DNA of 64,000 nucleotides. It comes from JAHDFB01 sp965658745 (lineage in GTDB: Bacteria > Bacteroidota > Bacteroidia > Chitinophagales > Saprospiraceae). A program made the translations under genes and the position numbers. Positions 26,895 to 36,182 of the stretch are shown here, piece after piece. Under the pieces are notes generated by a model, which saw only the letters and a list, made by a program, of their open reading frames with translations, had not been told where the DNA came from and ran no database searches. The stretch is taken from NCBI GenBank assembly GCA_965658745.1, contig CBFHTK010000002.1:248001-312000 (forward strand). The letters are read 5' to 3'. The number at the start of each line of letters is the position of its first letter. Within the stretch, counting starts at the first letter, position 1.

Positions 26895-27629
26895 CTATTC
26901 TTCTTCGGTTATAAGACCAGAGTCTAGTCGTTGAAAATACGCGTATTCATATACAACTAGTTTAAGGAAATCTTTGGAAGATAGATCTGCTTTGTCCATA
27001 TGCAATAGACTCTGTAGATGTTCAGCTGCAGCTTTCTGTAATTTAAAACTAGCATTGGTTTTATCCCTTATCACTTTTTTCAACAGGTCTATATCGCGCT
27101 CTTTCAAACTTCGAACTTGCGGATGTTTTCCCTTGAAGCCTTCTGGTAATTTAAGCTTAACTGTTTTTGTAATGTCAGCTTTTTGCTTCAATCGGATGAC
27201 ACTTGTGTCTGCTATCATATCGCCAATTCTTTGTGCTTTAGCAGTACTAACGACGGCTAAAAACGCTAAGCTGGGTGATAGTATCCATAAATCCAGGAAT
27301 CTTAAAAGCCATCTAGATATGATCTGACCTAGACGAAGATTCTTTCCATCAAGGCTAACGACCTGAATTCCCATGGCAAGTTTACCGATTGTCTTCCCTT
27401 GATTCACCGTTTCAAAAAATACGCTGTAAAAGATGAAAGGTAATAGGCCAATAATAATTATTGCAAAAGGTGGGTTTTCAAAAGATGATACTATGTAAAT
27501 AAGTAAAGTAATGTAGCCAAACAAAATCAGCTGGTCAATCAGATATGCCCACGTGCGATCCCACGCACTAGCTAATTCATAATCAACTGTGACATTGTAG
27601 GCAGTTTCTATGCTGATACTTTGGCTCAC
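26895..27629 (-). CDS. RDD-family membrane protein
   Basis: The RDD motif is visible as WDRTWAYLIDQLILFGY (Arg then Asp) and, after a second helix, NQGKTIGKLAMGIQVV and LSRWLLRF-like residues at ISRWLLRFLD. There are three hydrophobic segments followed by a charged C-terminal domain of about 90 residues. RDD proteins are implicated in transport or as membrane partners; the role here is unknown. It opens the membrane part of the MoxR block, 24 bases after pepD. Confidence 0.88.
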   Translation of the reverse strand: MSQSISIETAYNVTVDYELASAWDRTWAYLIDQLILFGYITLLIYIVSSFENPPFAIIIIGLLPFIFYSVFFETVNQGKTIGKLAMGIQVVSLDGKNLRLGQIISRWLLRFLDLWILSPSLAFLAVVSTAKAQRIGDMIADTSVIRLKQKADITKTVKLKLPEGFKGKHPQVRSLKERDIDLLKKVIRDKTNASFKLQKAAAEHLQSLLHMDKADLSSKDFLKLVVYEYAYFQRLDSGLITEEE

Positions 27630-27653
27630 AAGTACGTGTTTTTTAAGGTCAAT

Positions 27654-29114
27654 TTACTTTTCAGGAATCTCTCTTAAAACCGCAATAAGATAATTCCAGA
27701 ATTTCTGGACTGAGCTTATTTGTACTCGTTCATCAGGAGAATGTGCTCCGCGGATGTTTGGACCAAAAGATATCATTTCCATTTCTGGATAGTTAGTACC
27801 TAAGATTCCACATTCGAGGCCTGCATGGCATGCGACCGCATGAATGTCTGTCTTGAAGATATCTTCATAAAGCTTCTTCATTATCCCGATGATTGGTGCT
27901 TTTGGACGTGGTGTCCACCCAGGATAGTTACCGCTGTAGTTCACATCTGTATCGATAAGTTGGAAAACTGCTGAGATCGCATGCATGAGATCTTGCTTTT
28001 CAGTGTCGACGCTTGATCTTGTTAAGCAAAGCACTTTGAAACTACCATTTTCAATAATTACTCTCGCGAGATTGTTAGAAGTTTGAACTAGGTTATCTAT
28101 ATCCGGGCTCATACGATAGATACCGTTTGGACAAGCGTAAATAGCCTTGAGAAACTGCTTCATTCGCGCTTGATCGACATACTTTTCGAACGTTTCTCCA
28201 TCTAGAAGTTCGATACGTAATTCAGGATCAGTAGTACCGTACTCAACTGAAATAAAGTGCGACTGCTCTGAAACGATTGTTTTTAAATGCTCATCATCGA
28301 TCGAGTCAATAGCAAACTCTGCAACTGATTCTCTAGGAATAGCATTTCGCAATCCGCCTCCGTCAATCCTATTGACTTTGATCTCGCATTTTTTTGAAAT
28401 CTCTGTCAAAAGTCGGTTCATTATCTTATTGGCATTACCCAGCCCCTTGTGGATGTCCATTCCTGAATGTCCTCCTGACAAACCTCTGACAACTAATTTT
28501 CTGAATGCATAACCATCTGGTAATATTTTCTCCTGGTAACTACCAGTAGCGGTAATGTCGATGCCTCCTGCGCAACCAATTGTGAGTTCATCATCATCTT
28601 CTGTATCAAGATTCAAGAGAATCTGTCCATCCAGAAGTCCACCTTTGAGTTCGAGTGCTCCTGTCATACCAGTTTCCTCATCGATTGTAAATAAGGCTTC
28701 AATAGCTGGATGTGCAATATCATCAGAAGATAGTACTGCCATAATACTAGCTACTCCTAGACCATTATCTGCTCCGAGAGTTGTTCCATCCGCTTTCACC
28801 CAATCTTTGTCAACGAGCATTTTGATTCCTTCATTCAGGAAGTCAAAATCAACGTCGGCATTTTTTTGATGTACCATATCAAGATGACTTTGGAGAACAA
28901 CTGTTTTACGATTCTCCATGCCTTCTGTCGCTGGTTTCTTGATAATCACATTTCCGATGTGATCTTTCATGGTTGCTAATCCCAACTTTTCGCCAAAATC
29001 CATTATAAATGCTATCACTCGTTCTTCCTTTTTCGAAGGACGTGGAACTGCATTAAGATCTGCAAAATGATTCCACAAAGATGATGGTTCTAATTGCCTT
29101 ACTGCTTCACTCAT
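27654..29114 (-). CDS. pepD: Aminoacyl-histidine dipeptidase / cytosol nonspecific dipeptidase (M20C)
   Basis: The 486-residue protein has the PepD metal-binding motifs in order: LQSHLDMVHQKN (His, Asp), TLGADNGLGVA (Asp), TIDEETGMTGA (Glu-Glu) and a late LSGGHSGMDIHKG, with a C-terminal His in GAHSPDERV. It should hydrolyse Xaa-His and other dipeptides with two zinc ions in the cytoplasm. Length matches the family. Its start overlaps the CDGSH stop (TAATG). Confidence 0.95.
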   Translation of the reverse strand: MSEAVRQLEPSSLWNHFADLNAVPRPSKKEERVIAFIMDFGEKLGLATMKDHIGNVIIKKPATEGMENRKTVVLQSHLDMVHQKNADVDFDFLNEGIKMLVDKDWVKADGTTLGADNGLGVASIMAVLSSDDIAHPAIEALFTIDEETGMTGALELKGGLLDGQILLNLDTEDDDELTIGCAGGIDITATGSYQEKILPDGYAFRKLVVRGLSGGHSGMDIHKGLGNANKIMNRLLTEISKKCEIKVNRIDGGGLRNAIPRESVAEFAIDSIDDEHLKTIVSEQSHFISVEYGTTDPELRIELLDGETFEKYVDQARMKQFLKAIYACPNGIYRMSPDIDNLVQTSNNLARVIIENGSFKVLCLTRSSVDTEKQDLMHAISAVFQLIDTDVNYSGNYPGWTPRPKAPIIGIMKKLYEDIFKTDIHAVACHAGLECGILGTNYPEMEMISFGPNIRGAHSPDERVQISSVQKFWNYLIAVLREIPEK

Positions 29115-29350
29115 TATTTCTTGTCTAATTTTACTTCAATATCCCAATTACTGTCATATCCTGTTCCCTTGTGTGCGCCATCACAGAAAGGTTTTGTTGC
29201 ACTAAGTCCACATCGACAGATACTAAATCGACCTGATTTTACAGAAGAACTTTGGTCTGGTAAAACAATGTTAACCGAACCCGTTACTTTCAAACTTCCA
29301 TCTTTGTTGAACTTTAATTCGACAGTTGGTACTTCTTCTTTCTTTTCCAT
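29114..29350 (-). CDS. CDGSH-type iron-sulfur protein (mitoNEET-like)
   Basis: The 78-residue protein ends with the CDGSH motif CRCGLSATKPFCDGAH, which supplies three Cys and one His to a labile [2Fe-2S] cluster. The N-terminal half is a short beta region. Such proteins are thought to transfer clusters or electrons. It is first in the minus-strand nine-gene block and is coupled to pepD by a TAATG overlap. Confidence 0.9.
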   Translation of the reverse strand: MEKKEEVPTVELKFNKDGSLKVTGSVNIVLPDQSSSVKSGRFSICRCGLSATKPFCDGAHKGTGYDSNWDIEVKLDKK

Positions 29351-29768
29351 ATTGTTTTTTTTCTTGATTTTAATATTAGTTTTCCAAAGCTCTAGAAAGG
29401 CATTCTAAAAAATTCTTCGAAGACCTATCTAGCTTGATTCATGGTCGCTTAGTTGTTCAAAAAACACTTCCTAGTTGATGCCAGTAGTTTTTAGTTTGAA
29501 TACATTTGCCGGATTAAAGAGTAATTGAAATTTCTCAATTCGAATATTCTTTCCTCTTGGTTTGTCCGGCATAAATTTTAATTTTTTGATTGACTCAAAA
29601 TAGTTTGATTAGATGAAGCCTGCGTATTTAAGGTGATTTTTTACTGGCTAAATTTATATAGATTATAATGGATTCTAGCATTTTTTTGAATCTTACTTTA
29701 GTAATTCATTCCAGTTCATTTATCAGGACTCAAGAATTTAGCTATATTTCGATTGATACAGAACTTTC
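29351..29768. other. Intergenic region with a 7-bp inverted repeat
   Basis: These 418 bp have no gene that I can support. TGCCGGA at 29507-29513 and its complement TCCGGCA at 29565-29571 stand 51 bp apart. A box, TATATTTC, one base off TAnnTTTG, precedes the PAP2 gene at about 29746-29753. Confidence 0.35.
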
Positions 29769-30557
29769 ATGAAACGATCAACATTAATTTCATTTTTCAC
29801 AGTGCTTTTCTTTTTACTCTCTAATGCAGTAAATAGTCAAAATGTTTATAAGCTGAATAAAAAGAAAGAATCAATACATATAGCGACAGGTTTGGTCCTA
29901 AATGGAGTTGGTCTAGCCTTACTTAATGACACGCCAGATATAACTACGCAAGTACAACTTGACTTAGACAGTCAGATGGTAAACCCTTTCGATCGTTTTG
30001 CTTTGGACAAGCGTTCCAATGGTGCTGATAGACTTAGTGATTTTCTTGCTTACGGAAGTGCCTTGTTACCTGTCATTACATATGGTATTAAGCATAAGGA
30101 TGCACACTGGAGAAATGCATCCGTGATGTATTTTGAAACAGCATTATATAATCTAGCACTTACAAATATTATGAAATATAGCGTTCGTCGTAAGAGGCCC
30201 TACGTTTATTCAGAGATACTTTCACAAGGAGAAGTATATGATCATAGTGGTAGCGCTTCCTTTTATTCGGGGCATACTTCATTTGCTTCCTCCAATGCTT
30301 GGTTTGCAGCATTGATTTTTCACGATGCTTTTCCCGATTCTCAATGGTTACCTGTGATGTATGGGGCAGCGATCGTTGTTCCAGTATCTACTGGAATTTC
30401 GAGAATCTATGCAGGTGAGCATTTTCCAACTGATGTACTCGTTGGATATCTTCTGGGTGCGGCTACGGCTGCTGCGGTTGTCCATTCTCACAGAGATCGG
30501 CGTTTGAAAATTGATACCAATGGGACAGCACTTAGACTTACCTATGCTTTAAACTAG
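29769..30557 (+). CDS. PAP2-family phosphatase, exported
   Basis: A signal peptide (cleavage after VNSQ) precedes a PAP2/vanadium-haloperoxidase-type domain with all three motifs: KYSVRRKRP, YSGHTSFAS and GISRIYAGEHFPTD (catalytic His and Asp). The likely role is lipid phosphate dephosphorylation at the periplasmic face, for example of undecaprenyl diphosphate or phosphatidate. The 262-residue length and several short hydrophobic segments agree with the family. Confidence 0.9.
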   Translation: MKRSTLISFFTVLFFLLSNAVNSQNVYKLNKKKESIHIATGLVLNGVGLALLNDTPDITTQVQLDLDSQMVNPFDRFALDKRSNGADRLSDFLAYGSALLPVITYGIKHKDAHWRNASVMYFETALYNLALTNIMKYSVRRKRPYVYSEILSQGEVYDHSGSASFYSGHTSFASSNAWFAALIFHDAFPDSQWLPVMYGAAIVVPVSTGISRIYAGEHFPTDVLVGYLLGAATAAAVVHSHRDRRLKIDTNGTALRLTYALN

Positions 30558-30800
30558 GATCATAATTTAGATTATTTCGATGTCATTTTCAGATTCCTGC
30601 ATCCAAAATCATTCATTATAGCTGACTGTGAAAGATGGTCAACATACTGTTAATTCTTGAATTTTAGACTTCAAAGTTAAGAAGGAGACTATATTTATGA
30701 TATTTTTTGACTCAAAGTCAGAAAAATGATTTATTTTTATGTCGTGGCAGCTTTAAAAGCAATAAATGCATATATTTCGAATTAACAAATTGTCAGAAAA

Positions 30801-32597
30801 ATGGTAGAAACGGATCGTATATCAGATAATCTAAATGGAGCAGAATTTCTAATTAAAGAGTCTTCTGAGACTTTTGTTCCTGAACAACATGACGAAGAGC
30901 AAGGTATGTTCATGGAGGTGGCTAGAGATTTTATCAAGCAACATATTGAGCCGAATCGAGAAAAAATCGATAAACAAGAGAATAAAATTTCTGCTAGACT
31001 GATGGAGGTGATTGGTGAGCTTGGTTTGTTGTCTTCACATATGCCAGAGGAATATGAGGGTCTTGGTCTTGATATAAATACAAATACCTTAATTACTGAT
31101 GTACTCGGGCCAATGGGTTCATTCAATACAACAATGGCAGCACATACAGGAATCGGTATGCTACCAATTCTTTATTATGGAACAGAGGAGCATAAAAAGA
31201 AATACTTACCTAAACTTGGATCAGGTGAATGGAAGGCTGCTTACTGCCTAACTGAACCAAGTAGCGGATCAGATGCATTGGCAGCAAAGACTGTTGCTCA
31301 TCTTACCGAAGATGGGGAGTTCTATGAGATCACTGGACAGAAAATGTGGATTTCAAATGCTGGTTTTGCTGATGTCTTTATTGTTTTTGCAAAGGTAGGT
31401 GGTGATAAATTTACTGGATTTGTAGTTGAAGGACCTTGCGAAGGAATGACTCTGGGAGAGGAAGAAGATAAATTGGGAATCAAAGGATCTTCGACTCGGC
31501 AAGTCTATTTTGAAAAAGTAAAAGTTCCTGTTGGAAACGTATTAGGAGAAGTTGGAAGAGGTCACTTGATTGCCTTTAATACTCTAAATATCGGACGTTT
31601 TAAGTTGGGAACGATGTGTGTGGGAGGAATCAAGGAAGTGACTAACATGGCAGCAAAGTATGCCAATGAAAGACAACAGTTTAAGCAATCAATATCGTCT
31701 TTTGGAGCAATCCAATATAAACTAGCGGAAATGGTTATCAGAAGTCTTGCTGTTGAAAGTAGTGTATACCGTACGAGTGAATTAATGAATAGATATGCAG
31801 AGGCGAAGAAAGCTGGTGGAGTAGATTATGGGGAGTCTAAGCGCTCTGCTGCTGAAGAGTATGCGGTTGAGTGTTCTATTATTAAAGTAGCAGGTTCAGA
31901 GGCTTCAGATTATGCTGTTGATGAAAACTTGCAAATTCATGGAGGTATTGGTTTTAGCGAGGAATATGGTGCAGCTCGTGCCTACAGGGATAATAGAATT
32001 ACAAGAATTTATGAAGGTACCAATGAAATCAATCGATTATTAATTGTTGATATGATTCTAAAGCGAGCTATGAAAGGCAAGCTTGATATAGTTGGTCCTG
32101 CTTGGGAAGTACAGAAAGAGTTAAAATCGATGCCAAAGTTTGAGAATCTTTCAGGTGAGTTGGCTCAAGAAATAAAAGCAGTTAAGAACTTCAAAAAGAT
32201 CGTTCTTATGGTTGCTGGAGCTGCTGCAAAAGAGCAAATGGAAGGAAAGCTAGACTTGAAAAATGAGCAGATGCTCTTGACGTTTGTTTCTGATATAATT
32301 ATTGATACTTTCAATGCTGAGTCATTCCTGATGCGTGTTGCAAAACTCAAAGAGATGAATCATGCTCATGCAGACTTAATGGAGCAAGCGCTCAAGGTCT
32401 ATCTACACGATGTTAATGCGAGAGTAGCTAAAAATGCATTAGATGCAGTTAGCAGCTTTGTGAGCGGAGATTTACATAAAATCTTCATTATGGGAATACA
32501 AAGATTTACAGCTTATCCTGCACAGAATGTTGTGCATGGAAGAAGAGCGATTGCGCAAGCAATTATTGAAGCCAATGGATATCCGTTCTTTAAGTAA
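30801..32597 (+). CDS. Acyl-CoA dehydrogenase with extended C-terminal domain
   Basis: The 598-residue protein has the flavin and substrate motifs AAYCLTEPSSGSDALAAKT, GQKMWISNAGFAD, a conserved QIHGGIGFSEEYGAARAYRD and RIYEGTNEINR, where the Glu is the usual catalytic base. About 180 extra residues follow, mostly helical, as in the longer class of acyl-CoA dehydrogenases. It should catalyse the first step of fatty-acid beta-oxidation. A TetR regulator follows directly, after a strong terminator. Confidence 0.93.
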   Translation: MVETDRISDNLNGAEFLIKESSETFVPEQHDEEQGMFMEVARDFIKQHIEPNREKIDKQENKISARLMEVIGELGLLSSHMPEEYEGLGLDINTNTLITDVLGPMGSFNTTMAAHTGIGMLPILYYGTEEHKKKYLPKLGSGEWKAAYCLTEPSSGSDALAAKTVAHLTEDGEFYEITGQKMWISNAGFADVFIVFAKVGGDKFTGFVVEGPCEGMTLGEEEDKLGIKGSSTRQVYFEKVKVPVGNVLGEVGRGHLIAFNTLNIGRFKLGTMCVGGIKEVTNMAAKYANERQQFKQSISSFGAIQYKLAEMVIRSLAVESSVYRTSELMNRYAEAKKAGGVDYGESKRSAAEEYAVECSIIKVAGSEASDYAVDENLQIHGGIGFSEEYGAARAYRDNRITRIYEGTNEINRLLIVDMILKRAMKGKLDIVGPAWEVQKELKSMPKFENLSGELAQEIKAVKNFKKIVLMVAGAAAKEQMEGKLDLKNEQMLLTFVSDIIIDTFNAESFLMRVAKLKEMNHAHADLMEQALKVYLHDVNARVAKNALDAVSSFVSGDLHKIFIMGIQRFTAYPAQNVVHGRRAIAQAIIEANGYPFFK

Positions 32598-32632
32598 TTT
32601 AGTGAGTTTGAATAATGATTTTGTTTGATATT

Positions 32633-32663
32633 AAAGCCAGTGAAGTAATTCATTGGCTTTTTT
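32633..32663 (+). terminator. Rho-independent terminator of the acyl-CoA dehydrogenase gene
   Basis: A 12-bp stem (AAAGCCAGTGAA with TTCATTGGCTTT, one wobble) with a GTAA loop is followed by a T run. The T run merges into the -7 box of the next gene. Confidence 0.88.
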
Positions 32664-32670
32664 ATATTTG
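32663..32670 (+). promoter_or_regulatory. TATATTTG -7 box directly before the tetR-type gene
   Basis: This exact TAnnTTTG box ends five bases before the ATG at 32676, so transcription would begin at or one base before the start codon. No well-spaced TTG element is seen, because the upstream DNA is the terminator. Confidence 0.45.
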
Positions 32671-32675
32671 TAGCG

Positions 32676-33341
32676 ATGAATAAAATAGAAAAGCGCACCC
32701 TTAAAGAAAATCAGATCATTGATGCTGCTGAAGTGGTGTTTTCCAGACAAGGATATGATAATACTAAAATGGAAGATATTGCTGCTCAGATCGGAGTGAG
32801 TAAGGGGACTGTCTATTTCTATTTTAGCTCCAAAGAGAATCTTTATATGGCTATTACCTACCGTGCCTATGAATCACTAATTGATCTTTTTCATAGGACG
32901 ATTTTCGAAAACAGAAATAAGAAAGGAATTGAATCTGTCCTTAGTTTGATGCGTGCATTTATGGATTTTTCAGAGACGAATTATATATACGGTGAAGCTA
33001 TGTTAAACTACTTTTCATTCGTAAGATCAACATCTCAAGGGAAAGACAATAATAAGCTAACAGACGGAATGAAAGAGAGCTTATTCTATCAAAAAGTAAT
33101 GAGCGTCCAAAGCACACCGATAGAGATCACGGTGAAAGAAATAAAGCGAGGAATAAACGATGGAAGTATTCGCGCTGGTGTCAAACCTCAGATGATTTAT
33201 CTCAATGCATGGGCACTCGTGATCGGTTTTATGAAATTGAATGATACCTCTGCAAGTAGTAAAATGACAATAATGCGTATTGATGTTCAAGAGTGGAAAG
33301 AGTACATGCTTGAAGAATGTCGCAATATGATCAAGAGCTAG
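32676..33341 (+). CDS. TetR/AcrR-family regulator
   Basis: The N-terminal helix-turn-helix is clear: AAEVVFSRQGYDNTKMEDIA, then AQIGVSKGTVYFYFSSKENL. The remaining 160 residues form a ligand-binding helical domain without identifiable ligand residues. It may respond to acyl-CoA or a related compound, because it lies next to the acyl-CoA dehydrogenase, but that is inference from position. Its predicted mRNA has almost no leader. Confidence 0.92.
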   Translation: MNKIEKRTLKENQIIDAAEVVFSRQGYDNTKMEDIAAQIGVSKGTVYFYFSSKENLYMAITYRAYESLIDLFHRTIFENRNKKGIESVLSLMRAFMDFSETNYIYGEAMLNYFSFVRSTSQGKDNNKLTDGMKESLFYQKVMSVQSTPIEITVKEIKRGINDGSIRAGVKPQMIYLNAWALVIGFMKLNDTSASSKMTIMRIDVQEWKEYMLEECRNMIKS

Positions 33342-33666
33342 TTCGAGAGTCTAGTGGTCTCAATAATTTTCGAAAAGTCCTCCGTATACCAATATAAATA
33401 GAGTAATCTACTTCTATCGGTAAGCATTGTGAGTTGAAATATTTTCAGCACTAATGAGTATCAAAATCCCAAGAATTACGTATCTTTTAGCTGATTATCA
33501 AGCTTTGATAAATATGATAATTTCACATTAAAGTGAACTGTTTTGTCTAGATGCTGCTAGTCAGCTAATTCATTCAGCTTTTAGTTTCACTGATTAAGAT
33601 GCTTTTGAGCTAGGCAAAAGAGAACACGAAGGCTTTGTCAACATATAATTAAACTATTCAAGTAAT
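33342..33666. other. Intergenic region, no gene seen
   Basis: These 325 AT-rich bases contain only a 25-codon frame near 33454 that I do not support, and no terminator or operator that I can name. Confidence 0.5.
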
Positions 33667-34512
33667 ATGAGATCTCTACTTCTACTGCTGGTAATTTTAG
33701 TTTGGCTTGCTTTAGGTTGGATCTATAGTAGCGGCCAACAAGTTTTGCTAAATAGTAATTCCGCAGCTGAAGAAACTGAAAACATAGATAATGAGTCAAT
33801 TGATGAGGCTGACTTCTCAGATAATATGACTGCCAAAAGTTCTGAAAGCAGTGTTCCTATAAGACTTGATGCTAACAAAGAACAAATCGAGCTGACAGAC
33901 GAATGGACTGACTATAAAAAAGACCTCATAGCAAGCTTGGAAGAGGATGAGATCCTGCAGATTACTGGGAAATACACTGAAGATGAGTTGTATTCAGGTT
34001 CTTTTGAAAATCTTGGTATAGCAAGAGCGGAAGAGATTCGTCAGAATTTGGATTTGGCACCTGAAAAGGTGCAATTGAGAGGAGTTTTAGATGATCCGTT
34101 ATCAGACAGCGAAACTGCTTTCGAAGTAATCATTTTTAGGAATATTATCGTTAATAATTCCATTGATGAGTCGATCGAAAATAGGACAATCATTCGTTTT
34201 CCTTCCAACTCAACTAACAAGCTCAATGATGAAGTTGTGGAAGAGTATCTTGATAAGTTGGTTACTAGAATAATAAAAAGCGGGGAGCGGGTAAAATTGA
34301 CTGGGTTTTCCGATTCCGACGGTTCTGAAGAGGATAATGTTTTGTTGGGTCAACGAAGGGCTGATGTAATTAAGAACTATTTAGTCTCAAAGGGTGTCAC
34401 CGAGAGTAAGATAGTGACAATGTCTCAAGGGGAGCAAAATCCTATTGCAAGCAATGAAACCGAAGAAGGTAAGGCTCAGAACCGAAGAACAGAATTGGAG
34501 ATAATTGATTGA
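33667..34512 (+). CDS. Membrane-anchored OmpA-family protein
   Basis: One N-terminal helix (RSLLLLLVILVWLALGWIY) anchors the 281-residue protein. After an acidic linker (about 30-65) there is one divergent OmpA-like unit at about 75-170, with AEEIRQNLDLAPEKVQLRG, and a second, typical unit at about 175-280, with KLTGFSDSDGSEEDN and AQNRRTELEII. The second should bind peptidoglycan. It is followed 30 bases later by a coiled-coil membrane protein and is probably co-transcribed with it. Confidence 0.88.
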   Translation: MRSLLLLLVILVWLALGWIYSSGQQVLLNSNSAAEETENIDNESIDEADFSDNMTAKSSESSVPIRLDANKEQIELTDEWTDYKKDLIASLEEDEILQITGKYTEDELYSGSFENLGIARAEEIRQNLDLAPEKVQLRGVLDDPLSDSETAFEVIIFRNIIVNNSIDESIENRTIIRFPSNSTNKLNDEVVEEYLDKLVTRIIKSGERVKLTGFSDSDGSEEDNVLLGQRRADVIKNYLVSKGVTESKIVTMSQGEQNPIASNETEEGKAQNRRTELEIID

Positions 34513-34542
34513 TACTGATTTTTGTAGAGTACAAAAAGATAT

Positions 34543-35400
34543 ATGATGATATACATTATAAGTTTTAATTTTTACGGTTTAGCTTTGCTTTGGTGGCTTA
34601 TTTCTGGACTTCTTGGTTTATTGGCTGGATATATAATTTGGGCACGGTGGAAGCCAAAATATATTGAGCTTCAAGATGAGCATCTGGCATTAAACAACAA
34701 ATTATCCAAACTTGAGGGGGAGTTGCAGGAAAGTCAGCACCGTATTGCTATGCTCGATGGTGATATTGCTGTTGCAAATGGGAGAGTAAGAGAAATGGAA
34801 GCGCTGGTAGCAGAGGGTAGGGCAAATAATAGTAGTACAGCAGGTAACTCTGGTGATCCAGAAGAGTTAAAAGTGCTCAAGGCCAAAGTTAGAGAAATGC
34901 GTAAAGCACTTCAAATTGCTCACGAGCATGCTGAAACAGCAAAGAAAGATCTAGAGACAACTAAGTCTGACTTAAAAGCATCTGATAAAACCAACAAAAA
35001 ATGGGAAGCTAAGATTGTCGAATTAAGACATGAATTAAACAAGTTAAAAACTGCAGATGTAGCTTCAAAAATCGATGCTGCGGAAAAAGTGCGAAATGCA
35101 AATTTGTCGGATGATCAGAAAAACGCAAAGTCTGGGTTCGAAAAGTTCAAGATAAATGATCTGAAGATAATCGAAGGTATAGGACCCAAGATTGCAGATG
35201 TACTGAATGACAATGGTATCTCTACTTGGAAAGACCTGTCTAATACTACCGCTGAGGAGATCAAGTCTATACTCGAAAAGGGAGGTAATCGATTTTCTTT
35301 TGCCAATCCAACAAGTTGGCCTAAACAAGCAAGTCTAGCAGCGTCTGAGAATTGGGATGAGCTAGCGAAATTACAGGACGAGTTGGATGGTGGAGTGTAG
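34543..35400 (+). CDS. Membrane protein with coiled coil and C-terminal helix-hairpin-helix domain
   Basis: A transmembrane helix at about 12-36 is followed by a long coiled coil (about 40-200, Lys/Glu/Ala-rich) and a C-terminal domain with LKIIEGIGPKIADVLNDNGI. That is a helix-hairpin-helix fold like those in DUF4332 and in C-terminal additions to ribosomal or NADH dehydrogenase proteins. DNA binding by the hairpin is possible but unproven. It pairs with the OmpA gene upstream in an apparent two-gene operon. Confidence 0.75.
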   Translation: MMIYIISFNFYGLALLWWLISGLLGLLAGYIIWARWKPKYIELQDEHLALNNKLSKLEGELQESQHRIAMLDGDIAVANGRVREMEALVAEGRANNSSTAGNSGDPEELKVLKAKVREMRKALQIAHEHAETAKKDLETTKSDLKASDKTNKKWEAKIVELRHELNKLKTADVASKIDAAEKVRNANLSDDQKNAKSGFEKFKINDLKIIEGIGPKIADVLNDNGISTWKDLSNTTAEEIKSILEKGGNRFSFANPTSWPKQASLAASENWDELAKLQDELDGGV

Positions 35401-35423
35401 TTTAGACTCGCAATGTATCCTTC

Positions 35424-35640
35424 TTATGTTTGATGTCTTTCTTGTAATTTGGCAATCACATCATCCATTCGGTAGCCTTTTTCTGCTAAAAGAACCAGAT
35501 AGTGATATATCAGATCTGACGCTTCTCCTATGAATAGCTCCTTGTTAGCATCCTTTGCTTCAATTACCAATTCGACTGCCTCTTCTCCATCTTTTTGAGC
35601 TATTTTGTTAATCCCTTTCAAAGAGAACATTTTTCGCGCA
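35424..35640 (-). pseudogene. 3' fragment of hisIE (phosphoribosyl-ATP pyrophosphohydrolase domain)
   Basis: The minus-strand frame ends with a good HisE domain: FSLKGINKIAQKDGEEAVEL, then ANKELFIGEASDLIYHYLVL and KGYRMDDVIAKLQERH. The match stops upstream near 35630. The preceding 30 or so codons (to 35726) are the antisense of a CBS-domain fragment and look unrelated to HisIE. Bifunctional HisIE proteins are about 200 residues, so the HisI half and the start of HisE are lost. No other his genes are present. It may be inactive, or a short HisE made from a chance start. Confidence 0.62.
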
Positions 35641-35739
35641 ATTCCGGTAGTGGAAGATGGAGTTTTACGGGGAATTGTGACCCCTCTTGATGTGATTAGA
35701 CACCTAGCAGAAGACAAAGGTGCCAATAACGCCTATTAG
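35626..35739 (+). pseudogene. 3' fragment of a CBS-domain gene
   Basis: On the plus strand the frame ending at the TAG 35737-35739 reads AIPVVEDGVLRGIVTPLDVI, then RHLAEDKGANNAY. This is the second half of a CBS domain (IPVV-x-GIVT-x-DVI) with a natural-looking C terminus. Upstream of about 35630 the frame runs into the antisense of hisE. Two gene tails therefore meet head to head here, as expected from an inversion or deletion, or from an assembly join. Confidence 0.62.
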
Positions 35740-35984
35740 GGTAATTACCAAATTATATTTTACAAATGGAAGTCAGCACAAAATGTGATGGTTTTCATTT
35801 TTTGTTGATTGTAGGTGATGCTTGAATATAATTTACTGAATACTAGTGGTTTAAATTGATTATTCGAATAAAAAGTGTTATATTGTAATATTCAGGGAGT
35901 ACTTTGCGAAGCTTAATTGCAAGTTTCGAGCTTAGTTCCTTGTGGTCTAATGTAATTATAAATTAAATAAAAAAATATACGTAT

Positions 35985-36173
35985 ATGATTATTATTGAAG
36001 TAAAAGATGAAGAATCAATTGACAGAGCCCTTAAAAGATACAAAAGAAAGCACAGAAATGTGAAATTGGGTGATCAATTGAGACAAAGAAAATTTTTTAC
36101 TAAGAAATCTGTAGTTCGCAGAAATATGATAAATGATGCAGCTTACAGAGCAGAAAAATTTGGAACCAAATAA
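35985..36173 (+). CDS. rpsU: Ribosomal protein bS21
   Basis: The 62-residue basic protein matches bS21: IIEVKDEESIDRALKRYKRK at the N terminus, then RQRKFFTKKSVVRRN. It is part of the small ribosomal subunit near the mRNA exit. It starts at the only sensible ATG, is followed nine bases later by a small conserved gene, and the two share a terminator. Confidence 0.95.
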   Translation: MIIIEVKDEESIDRALKRYKRKHRNVKLGDQLRQRKFFTKKSVVRRNMINDAAYRAEKFGTK

Positions 36174-36182
36174 ATACATAAT

